Source of the DNA: Bacillota bacterium
GTDB taxonomy: Bacteria > Bacillota_I > Bacilli_A > ML615J-28 > CAG-698
NCBI GenBank assembly: GCA_023422115.1
Contig: JAEZSA010000031.1
Span: 1-5,697, forward strand
Reading direction: 5' to 3'
DNA: 5,697 nucleotides
Part shown: piece after piece, positions 1 through 4,712 of the stretch
Layout of the letters: each line of letters starts with the position of its first letter
Position numbering within the stretch: position 1 is the stretch's first letter
Notes under the pieces: model-generated
Told to the model about the DNA's origin: nothing
Database searches by the model: none
The model's input: only the letters and a program-made list of their open reading frames with translations
Position numbers and translations under genes: made by a program

Positions 1-20
1 ATTCCCACTTAGCAATCCTA

Positions 21-60
21 TCAAAACAAAAAAATAGGAGCGTTGACTTTGTCAACGCTC
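21..60 (-). terminator. Rho-independent terminator of the two-component operon
   Basis: Positions 38-47 (GAGCGTTGAC) and 51-60 (GTCAACGCTC) form a perfect 10-bp inverted repeat with a 3-nt loop. Read on the minus strand, the stem is followed by CTATTTTTTTGTTTTG (positions 21-36), a good U-tract. No comparable T-run follows on the plus strand, so it acts for minus-strand transcription. It lies about 46 nt past the stop codon of the histidine kinase and ends that operon. Confidence 0.9.
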
Positions 61-106
61 TGAAGAAATATTCTTTTTCTATTTTATTTCTTCTTTTTTA
101 TTTCTA

Positions 107-1513
107 TCAATTTTTTATTTTTCTTGGAATAGAAATTGAGACCTTTGTTCCTTTGGGTTCGTTATGATTAATAACTATTTTACCCATGTGCTCTTCAACA
201 ATCGTTTTTGCAATGGCAAGTCCAAGTCCATTTCCACCTGTTTCACGACTGCGTGCTTTATCTTCACGATAAAATCGCTCGAAAATATGTTTCTTTGTCT
301 CTTCACTAATTCCAATTCCAGTATCAGTAATTTCTAAATAGAAATCGTTGTTTGTCGTCTCTAGTGAAATTGTAATTTTATCTTTTTCATTGGTATAACA
401 TAAAGCATTATCAAGAATAATAATTAATAATTGTGTTATTTTGCTACGATCAATCAAAGCTTTTACTTCATGTAATTGTAATATGAATTCTTTTTCTTGT
501 AGTTCGGCTGTTTCACGGAAAATTTCAGAAGTTTCTTTTACTATTTGTGTAACATCACATAATTCTAAATTAATTTTACTGCGATAATTATCACTTTTCG
601 CTAATTGTAACAAATCCGTTGTTAATTTATTTAATCTTGAAACTTCTCTTAACGATACAGCAATATCTTCAGAAACATCATAAACAGTGAGATCTGATTT
701 GGTAAGGGTATTTTCCAGTTTACTTTGTACAATCGCCAAAGGAGTTCTTAGTTCATGAGAAGCGTCACTGACAAATGCCATTTGTTTATTCAAGGTTTCA
801 ATAATTGGACGCATCGCAGTAATACTTAGAATAATACTGGCAATAGCACCTGACAAAATCATAAGAATAGCAGAAAGAATGTATATTCTTACAACTTCAT
901 TGCGAGAATTTACTTCTCCATTGACCATCACCAATACTTTTGCATATTTTACTAAAGGAACATTTTCATTGTACATCGAAAATCCACGAGTAATAAAAAT
1001 ATATTCCTCTGTTTCATTTGTAACAGTCTCAAATTCTACATAGTTGTCTAAATTATTGATATCAATAGTAAAAATATCGTTTTGCTCAGCAATAGCAACA
1101 GCATTGATATATTCATTCCACAAATCCGGATTATAGTAATCTTCGAATCCCATCATTCCTTCATTAATTCTTGAAAATCGATCATAGCCCTCAATAATAT
1201 AAGATAATAGATTACTGGAGTAATATCGAAATACTTGATCATTTGTATAGAAAATCATCATGATTCTAGCATTATTATTATTTCTTACGATCAAGCGATC
1301 ATTCTCGGCAGAATATTCAAGTGTTTCTTTGATATTTTCTTCTGCCACAATAATATCTTTTTTAATATCATTAAAGAAAGTATTGTTGATCGAAGAAACA
1401 GCTAATACTCCTAGTAAGATAAAGATAGCAAAAAAAGCAATCAAGTTAAATAAGATGAGTTCACTATATTGCCTTTTAATAAAATCTTTTGCGAAATTAT
1501 TCTTCTTTTTCAC
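107..1513 (-). CDS. Sensor histidine kinase, CiaH-like (two-component system)
   Basis: This is a membrane-bound sensor kinase of 468 residues that should autophosphorylate on histidine and pass the phosphate to the regulator encoded just upstream. A first membrane helix spans about residues 19-41 and a second about 208-232. Between them is an extracytoplasmic region of about 165 residues that I do not recognise. The kinase core is complete: H-box FVSDASHELRTPL with the phosphoacceptor His253, N-box LDNALCYT with Asn369, G1 box DTGIGIS (397-403), F-box around FERFYRED (411-418) and G2 box GGNGLGLAIAK (426-436). Only about 20 residues separate TM2 from the H-box, so there is no room for a HAMP domain; this and the H-box context recall streptococcal CiaH. 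The start is GTG at 1513, inside the end of the regulator gene (17-nt overlap). No in-frame ATG, GTG or TTG lies upstream before a stop, and the next ATG would remove TM1. The ribosome binding site is weak (TAGG about 11 nt upstream), so translational coupling is likely. It ends TGA directly followed by an in-frame TAG. Confidence 0.93.
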   Translation of the reverse strand: MKKKNNFAKDFIKRQYSELILFNLIAFFAIFILLGVLAVSSINNTFFNDIKKDIIVAEENIKETLEYSAENDRLIVRNNNNARIMMIFYTNDQVFRYYSSNLLSYIIEGYDRFSRINEGMMGFEDYYNPDLWNEYINAVAIAEQNDIFTIDINNLDNYVEFETVTNETEEYIFITRGFSMYNENVPLVKYAKVLVMVNGEVNSRNEVVRIYILSAILMILSGAIASIILSITAMRPIIETLNKQMAFVSDASHELRTPLAIVQSKLENTLTKSDLTVYDVSEDIAVSLREVSRLNKLTTDLLQLAKSDNYRSKINLELCDVTQIVKETSEIFRETAELQEKEFILQLHEVKALIDRSKITQLLIIILDNALCYTNEKDKITISLETTNNDFYLEITDTGIGISEETKKHIFERFYREDKARSRETGGNGLGLAIAKTIVEEHMGKIVINHNEPKGTKVSISIPRKIKN

Positions 1514-2171
1514 TCCACATATAACCTACATTTCTTAAAGTTTTTAAATAGCCATTATAATCATATTCTTTGAGTATTTTCCTCAAATTAGATACATACA
1601 CCTCAACAACACTCCAAATAGTATCAGAATCAAATCCCCATACACGATTAAACAATTGCTCTTTCGGAATAATGATTTCTTTATTGCGGACCAAATATTC
1701 TAAAATATCATACATTTTCCCCAATACATCAATTTTTTTACCATTGATACTAATTGTTTTATGAATGACATCAAATTTCATATCTTTAAAGACGAGCTGT
1801 AATCCTTGAAAATTGTTATTATAACGACGAAGTAAGGCTTCTGTTCTAGCTAATAACTCATCACGATAAAATGGCTTTGTGATGTAGTCATCTGCTCCTA
1901 AGCGTAATCCCTTAACCTTGTCGTCAACACTGTCGCGTGCAGTCAAGATAAGAACTGGACAATTACTGAATTCTCTAATTTTACCTAGTACAGTAAATCC
2001 ATCTACATAGGGAAGCATAATATCAAGAATAATCAAATCATAGATGTCTTGTCCTGCTTGAAAAAGGGCTTCTTCTCCATCATAAACAGCATCCACTTCT
2101 GCTAAGTTTCTCAACATCTCACAAATGCTCTTATTTAAATTAGGATCATCTTCGACGACTAATATCTTCAT
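1497..2171 (-). CDS. OmpR-family response regulator, CiaR-like
   Basis: This is a cytoplasmic transcription regulator of 224 residues. The receiver domain (about 1-118) has the acidic pocket E7/D8/D9, phosphoacceptor Asp50 (LIILDIMLP), Thr77 and Lys99 (TKP). A winged-helix DNA-binding domain follows (about 125-218). The segment WGFDSDTIWSVVEVYVS (178-194), which covers the recognition helix, is very close to what I recall of Streptococcus CiaR, and the LGADDYITKPFY segment also fits. I start it at ATG 2171: AGAGGTG (2178-2184) lies 6 nt upstream at ideal spacing. A GTG three codons earlier (2180) would make that same sequence its own start region and leave it without a binding site. It is the first gene of the operon; the kinase start overlaps its last 17 nt. 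A TATAAT box and a CiaR-like direct repeat lie upstream, suggesting autoregulation. The family assignment is firm; the CiaR orthology is an inference from remembered sequences. Confidence 0.93.
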   Translation of the reverse strand: MKILVVEDDPNLNKSICEMLRNLAEVDAVYDGEEALFQAGQDIYDLIILDIMLPYVDGFTVLGKIREFSNCPVLILTARDSVDDKVKGLRLGADDYITKPFYRDELLARTEALLRRYNNNFQGLQLVFKDMKFDVIHKTISINGKKIDVLGKMYDILEYLVRNKEIIIPKEQLFNRVWGFDSDTIWSVVEVYVSNLRKILKEYDYNGYLKTLRNVGYMWSEKEE

Positions 2172-2177
2172 GTTATT

Positions 2178-2184
2178 CACCTCT
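2178..2184 (-). promoter_or_regulatory. Ribosome binding site that decides the regulator start
   Basis: AGAGGTG on the minus strand is separated by 6 nt from ATG 2171. The alternative GTG start at 2178-2180 lies inside this element, so the ATG is preferred and the protein loses three residues (MNN) compared with the longest reading frame. Confidence 0.8.
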
Positions 2185-2190
2185 AGTCTT

Positions 2191-2196
2191 ATTATA
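2191..2196 (-). promoter_or_regulatory. -10 box of the regulator-kinase operon promoter
   Basis: A perfect TATAAT occurs on the minus strand 19 nt upstream of the regulator start codon. At 17-bp spacing the -35 position reads AAGAAT, a poor match to TTGACA. This would be expected for an activator-dependent promoter, and a CiaR-like direct repeat covers the -35 region. Confidence 0.65.
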
Positions 2197-2205
2197 CTTC
2201 ATTTT

Positions 2206-2222
2206 CTTAATTTATTCTTAAA
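2206..2222 (-). promoter_or_regulatory. Candidate CiaR-type operator, direct repeat TTTAAG-N5-ATTAAG
   Basis: On the minus strand TTTAAG (2217-2222), AATAA (2212-2216) and ATTAAG (2206-2211) form two direct half-sites with 11-bp periodicity, one helical turn. The downstream half-site ends 9 bp before the TATAAT box. From memory, the pneumococcal CiaR site is NTTAAG-N5-WTTAAG placed about 10 bp upstream of the -10 box, which this fits in both sequence and position. A looser half-site, TTTAAA, occurs at 2227-2232 but with 4-bp spacing. Function as an operator is inferred; the background is AT-rich. Confidence 0.6.
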
Positions 2223-2227
2223 TTTTT

Positions 2228-2266
2228 TTAAAGATTGAATGGTTCAATCATTTTCTAAATCTTTAA
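2228..2266. repeat. Overlapping inverted repeats upstream of the regulator promoter
   Basis: Two mutually exclusive inverted repeats share bases. GATTGAA (2233-2239) pairs with TTCAATC (2243-2249) around a 3-nt loop. TTAAAGATT (2228-2236) pairs with AATCTTTAA (2258-2266) over a 21-nt gap. They lie between the rpsI terminator and the candidate CiaR site. They could be a back-up terminator for rpsI (on the minus strand the inner hairpin is followed only by TTTAAAAAAA, a weak U-tract) or a protein-binding palindrome. I cannot tell which. Confidence 0.4.
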
Positions 2267-2271
2267 GCAAG

Positions 2272-2300
2272 AAAAAAAGGCAAGTAGAGAAATACTTGCC
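2272..2300 (-). terminator. Rho-independent terminator of the rplM-rpsI operon
   Basis: GGCAAGTA (2279-2286) and TACTTGCC (2293-2300) form a perfect 8-bp stem with a 6-nt loop. On the minus strand it is followed by seven T residues (2272-2278). It begins 8 nt after the rpsI stop codon. Confidence 0.92.
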
Positions 2301-2308
2301 CATAATAA

Positions 2309-2701
2309 TTAACGTTTTGAGAATTGTGGTGCTCTACGTGCGCCTTTAAGACCGTATTTCTTACGTTCTTTAGCACGAGGATCACGAGTAACCATGCCTG
2401 CTTTCTTAAGAACAGGTCTGAAATCTTCATTTACTTCCATTAATGCTCTTGTGATTCCATGACGAATCGCTCCAGCTTGACCAACGATACCACCGCCATC
2501 AACATTTACAAATACATCATAACTACTTGCTGTATTTGTTAAGTTTAATGGTTGTAATACATCTAGTCTAACTGCTGCAGATGGAATATAATCAGTGAAT
2601 TCACGTTTGTTAATTGTAATTTTACCACTACCAGGAATTAAACGAACACGAGCAACAGAGCTTTTACGTCTTCCTGTACCATAATATTGTACTTGTGCCA
2701 T
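2309..2701 (-). CDS. rpsI: 30S ribosomal protein S9
   Basis: S9 is a protein of the small ribosomal subunit head; its C-terminal tail reaches the P-site tRNA. The product has 130 residues, the normal bacterial length. Family signatures are plain: YYGTGRRKSSVARVRL near the N-terminus (residues 6-21), the glycine-rich segment VDGGGIVGQAGAIRHGI (67-83), RDPRAKERKKYGLKGARRAP (106-125), and the conserved basic end QFSKR with the terminal Arg130. The start ATG at 2701 is preceded by a strong AGGAGG (2711-2716) at 9-nt spacing. That binding site overlaps the TAG stop of rplM, leaving only 13 nt between the genes, so the two are translated from one mRNA and probably coupled. A terminator follows 8 nt after the stop. 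Confidence 0.98.
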   Translation of the reverse strand: MAQVQYYGTGRRKSSVARVRLIPGSGKITINKREFTDYIPSAAVRLDVLQPLNLTNTASSYDVFVNVDGGGIVGQAGAIRHGITRALMEVNEDFRPVLKKAGMVTRDPRAKERKKYGLKGARRAPQFSKR

Positions 2702-2714
2702 ATTGATTTACCTC

Positions 2715-3152
2715 CTAGCCTTTCAAATGATAAACTTCAGGTTTTTGTGCTTGATGTGGATGTTCAGGCCCAACATAAACATAAAGTTTTCTATACATAT
2801 CATCACCTAATTTTGTTTTAGGTAACATTCCTCTGATTGATTCTTCAAGAACTTTTTGTGGTTGAAGTTCAAGCATTCTCTCAGCACTTCTACTTTTTAA
2901 ACCACCAGGATATCCTGAATGGCGATAATACATCTTGTCTGCTAATTTATTTCCTGTTAAGGCTACTTTTTCAGCATTAACAATAATAACATAATCTCCA
3001 CAATCAACGTGTGGTGTAAAAGTAGGCTTGTGTTTACCTCTAAGTAGTGTTGCTACTTCAGTAGACAAACGGCCTAATACTAAATTTTCAGCATCAACAA
3101 CAAACCATTTTCTTTCGATAGTTTGTTCATTTGCCATATAACTTTTGCTCAT
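2715..3152 (-). CDS. rplM: 50S ribosomal protein L13
   Basis: L13 is an early-assembling protein of the large ribosomal subunit. The 145-residue product has the usual length and conserved blocks: IERKWFVVDAENLVLGRLS (12-30), LLRGKHKPTFTPHVDCGDYV (36-55), the segment KMYYRHSGYPGGLKSRS (73-89), RGMLPKTKLG (107-116) and the C-terminal EHPHQAQKPEVYHLKG (130-145). The first ATG (3152) is preferred over Met6 because AGGAGG (3158-3163) sits 5 nt upstream of it; a short stretch before MAN is normal in Bacillota L13. It is the first gene of the rplM-rpsI operon, expressed from a strong promoter through an ~88-nt structured leader that probably provides feedback control. Confidence 0.98.
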   Translation of the reverse strand: MSKSYMANEQTIERKWFVVDAENLVLGRLSTEVATLLRGKHKPTFTPHVDCGDYVIIVNAEKVALTGNKLADKMYYRHSGYPGGLKSRSAERMLELQPQKVLEESIRGMLPKTKLGDDMYRKLYVYVGPEHPHQAQKPEVYHLKG

Positions 3153-3240
3153 ATTTTCCTCCTATTTTTTTCATTAAATAATCAAATCGTGGTCATTTGA
3201 TTTTAGAGGGCTTCTTTATTGTGGGAAATAAAAATATACC
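3153..3240 (-). ncRNA. rplM 5' leader, probable L13 autoregulatory leader
   Basis: The predicted transcript start near 3240 leaves about 88 nt before the rplM ATG. Within it, AATCAAAT and ATTTGATT (3195-3202 and 3180-3187 in plus coordinates) form a perfect 8-bp stem around a GACCACG loop, with no U-tract after it, so it is not a terminator. Upstream are unpaired-looking CCCACAATAAAG and GCCCTCTAAAA segments. An RNA leader ahead of L13-S9 operons in low-GC Gram-positives is known (Rfam family L13_leader), and this layout fits it. CCTC (3206-3209) could also pair with GAGG of the ribosome binding site (3158-3161) and enclose the hairpin, suggesting a translational switch. Membership in the Rfam family is from memory. 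Confidence 0.65.
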
Positions 3241-3246
3241 TCACAT

Positions 3247-3275
3247 ATAATACTATATAGTTGTTTTTTTGTCAA
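3247..3275 (-). promoter_or_regulatory. Sigma-A promoter of rplM-rpsI
   Basis: The minus strand shows a perfect -35 TTGACA (3270-3275), a 17-bp spacer and a -10 TATTAT (3247-3252, 5 of 6 matches). The sequence upstream of the -35 is A/T-rich, with A-tracts like those of UP elements. The start point should be near 3240. This is the strongest promoter in the window, as expected for ribosomal protein genes. Confidence 0.9.
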
Positions 3276-3373
3276 GAAAATTATTGCTTTTTTGATAAAT
3301 GAAACTCTATTTTGTTATTAAAGACGGGGGAAAATGCTGCTTTTTTATTTTCCTCTAATGTTCTTATAATCTA

Positions 3374-3408
3374 CATAAAAAAAGTAGAATTAGCATTAAT
3401 CCTACTTT
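3374..3408 (-). terminator. Terminator hairpin downstream of the heliorhodopsin gene
   Basis: AAAGTAG (3381-3387) pairs with CTACTTT (3402-3408). Inside it, ATTA (3389-3392) pairs with TAAT (3397-3400) around a 4-nt loop after a single mismatch. On the minus strand the stem runs into a stretch of T residues (down to about 3377), 15 nt after the heliorhodopsin stop codon. A T-run also follows on the plus strand, so the structure is symmetrical, but no plus-strand gene is present to use it. Confidence 0.75.
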
Positions 3409-3423
3409 ATTTTTTTCATATTT

Positions 3424-4209
3424 TTATGGTTGCATTGCACCAAATAAAACTAGCCATGCAAGAATCGATTTTGCAACTAAACTTAAAACGATATATGTTC
3501 TTTCACCATATAGGTAATCTTTCCATTTACCAACTTTTAAGTATTGGGCAACCATGTTGAATGGGAATGCATTGAAAGCAAAGAAGTAAGAAGCTAAAAT
3601 CGCCCAAGCAAACCATGGTGCATCAGCAACTTCTCCTGAGCCAAAAATATAAAGGCCAATAACAACCCAAGGTGTGATACCTGCAATGGAACCAAATACA
3701 AATGGACCCCATTTCACTTTTCCTTTTTCAAATCCAGAATTCATTTGTTCCATTATAAGACCAAACAAGTTCATGGTTGCATTCACAACAAAGATCAGTA
3801 ATAATGATGCAATATCAACTACTCCAAATAACACAGATGTTAGTACAATCATAATCGATGAACTCAATGCATATTCATACCAACGGAATCGATTAATTCC
3901 TTTCTTTAAATCTTCTGTATACACATGAAATAATTTTTCAGGAACAGAAATAATAAAGTGAGCCAATGCAGATAGAAATAAAAACACGGCAACAAGAATA
4001 CCAAATGGTAAAACGAATAAATCTCTTCCTTGTAATACCAATCCTTCACCAACAACAAATGTTAAGAAATTTTGTACAATAGTAGGTTGAAATGCTTCAA
4101 TCTTGTCAATAACAAAGTATGCTAGAAAAACCATAGCAATTCCTTGTATTAGATGAAACCCTCCCATAATTAAATTAAAACGACGTAATTTTTGAAACGC
4201 ATTTTCCAT
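3424..4209 (-). CDS. Heliorhodopsin (retinal-binding seven-helix membrane protein)
   Basis: This is a type of microbial rhodopsin set in the membrane with its N-terminus inside the cell; known members do not pump ions and are thought to be light sensors or regulators. The 261 residues give seven hydrophobic helices (about 10-34, 66-90, 107-130, 131-154, 167-190, 198-222, 235-257), with a long loop between helices 1 and 2 as usual for the family. Compared with my memory of the founding member 48C12, helix 7 carries GERTYIVLSLVAKSILAW with the retinal Schiff-base Lys247 and Ser243. Helix 3 carries RWYEYALSSSIMIVL with counterion Glu112 and Ser116. His19 (GGFHL) and His84 (LSALAHF) match the two conserved histidines, and VVNATM (141-146) and AGITPW (176-181) also fit. 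No key residue is missing, so it should bind retinal. The start has AAGGGGG 6 nt upstream. It has its own promoter and terminator. No carotenoid or retinal synthesis gene is in the window. Confidence 0.96.
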   Translation of the reverse strand: MENAFQKLRRFNLIMGGFHLIQGIAMVFLAYFVIDKIEAFQPTIVQNFLTFVVGEGLVLQGRDLFVLPFGILVAVFLFLSALAHFIISVPEKLFHVYTEDLKKGINRFRWYEYALSSSIMIVLTSVLFGVVDIASLLLIFVVNATMNLFGLIMEQMNSGFEKGKVKWGPFVFGSIAGITPWVVIGLYIFGSGEVADAPWFAWAILASYFFAFNAFPFNMVAQYLKVGKWKDYLYGERTYIVLSLVAKSILAWLVLFGAMQP

Positions 4210-4230
4210 ATAAATCCCCCTTATGCTATT

Positions 4231-4258
4231 ATTATATTAAAACTAAAAATATTTTCAA
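4231..4258 (-). promoter_or_regulatory. Promoter of the heliorhodopsin gene
   Basis: The minus strand has -35 TTGAAA (4253-4258, 5 of 6 matches), a 16-bp spacer and a perfect -10 TATAAT (4231-4236). Transcription would begin near 4224, giving a leader of only about 15 nt that still includes the AAGGGGG ribosome binding site. No CiaR-like TTTAAG repeat is seen here. Confidence 0.72.
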
Positions 4259-4319
4259 ATGTTTTGCTCTTAATTAATACATGAAAATTTTTCATTTTTG
4301 AATTTTCGTCGTTTAAATA

Positions 4320-4646
4320 TTATTTTTTCAATTTATTATATTTTTTACTATTATCTTTTGCGAGAGAAACGGGATATTTTTTTGCGTTCTTTTCCATTTT
4401 TTTAAGGATAATTTCCTCTATATTTAAATGATATTTTTCTGCAATTTGAATGCTATAAACAAAAACATCAGCCAATTCTTCAGCCAATCGTTCTATGCTT
4501 TCTACTTCATCAGACCATTGATACAGTTCTAATAATTCACTGGCTTCTAAAACCAGTGATTTTGCAAGATTACTCCCTGTGTGAAATTGATCCCAATTTC
4601 GCTCTGTCACAAATTGATTAATTAATGCGATTATTTTCTCATTCAT
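4320..4646 (-). CDS. MazG-like nucleotide pyrophosphohydrolase (RS21-C6/dCTPase type)
   Basis: This is a small cytoplasmic enzyme of 108 residues, probably hydrolysing a nucleoside triphosphate to the monophosphate and pyrophosphate, to clear non-canonical nucleotides or adjust dNTP pools. The all-alpha NTP pyrophosphohydrolase signature is visible: RNWDQFHTGSNLAKSLVLEA (16-35), the metal-binding ExxE (Glu34, Glu37 in LEASELLELYQW) and the ExxD (Glu57, Asp60 in EELADVFVY). W18, F21, H22 and N26 match the substrate-binding start typical of RS21-C6/DCTPP1-like proteins. The C-terminus ends in a lysine-rich tail. The start ATG 4646 has AAAGGAG at 6-nt spacing. It has its own promoter just after the YitT-family terminator. 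No convincing terminator separates it from the heliorhodopsin gene 110 nt downstream, so read-through into that gene is possible. The exact substrate cannot be told from sequence. Confidence 0.88.
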   Translation of the reverse strand: MNEKIIALINQFVTERNWDQFHTGSNLAKSLVLEASELLELYQWSDEVESIERLAEELADVFVYSIQIAEKYHLNIEEIILKKMEKNAKKYPVSLAKDNSKKYNKLKK

Positions 4647-4666
4647 AGTTAACTCCTTTTGATGTC

Positions 4667-4675
4667 ATTATATCA
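4667..4675 (-). promoter_or_regulatory. Extended -10 promoter of the MazG-like gene
   Basis: The minus strand reads TGATATAAT, an extended -10 element (TGN plus a perfect TATAAT). The -35 region at 16-18 bp is poor (TGGCTA or GTGGCT), which is common for extended -10 promoters. It lies 20 nt upstream of the start codon, right behind the preceding gene's terminator. Confidence 0.7.
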
Positions 4676-4681
4676 TTTTAT

Positions 4682-4711
4682 CGAAAAATAGCCACTAAAA
4701 AGTGACTATTT
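4682..4711 (-). terminator. Rho-independent terminator of the YitT-family gene
   Basis: In minus-strand RNA, positions 4701-4711 pair with 4686-4696 as an uninterrupted 11-bp stem with a UUUU loop. The single C/A mismatch seen on the plus strand becomes a G-U wobble, which supports use in the minus direction. The stem runs into TTTTT and lies directly after the stop codon at 4713. Confidence 0.85.
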
Positions 4712-4712
4712 A

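Noticed and set aside
101..109. Possible use of TGA as a tryptophan codon at the kinase end (TGA followed by in-frame TAG)
   Set aside because: The Trp residues I checked in the window's proteins are encoded by TGG, and the two adjacent stops are simply a tandem stop; the standard code explains everything.
1260..1538. Plus-strand 92-codon open frame
   Set aside because: It lies opposite the well-supported histidine kinase, has no ribosome binding site and shows a low-complexity hydrophobic translation; it is a shadow of the minus-strand gene.
1570..1764. Plus-strand 64-codon open frame
   Set aside because: It is antisense to the DNA-binding domain of the response regulator, with no start signals or recognisable family.
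3312..3560. Plus-strand 82-codon open frame
   Set aside because: It starts at TTG without a ribosome binding site, runs through the terminator hairpin and continues antisense to the heliorhodopsin.
3674..3928. Plus-strand 84-codon open frame
   Set aside because: It lies wholly antisense to heliorhodopsin helices; no start signal or family likeness.
4269..4274. Single CTTAAT (ATTAAG on the minus strand) upstream of the heliorhodopsin promoter as a CiaR half-site
   Set aside because: No second half-site at 11-bp spacing is present and it is not placed against the -10 box; it is expected by chance in such AT-rich DNA.
4281..4295. ATGAAA...TTTCAT inverted repeat between the MazG-like and heliorhodopsin genes as a terminator
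   Set aside because: The stem is only 6 bp and nearly all A/T, and no T-run follows on the minus strand, so I do not count it as a terminator.
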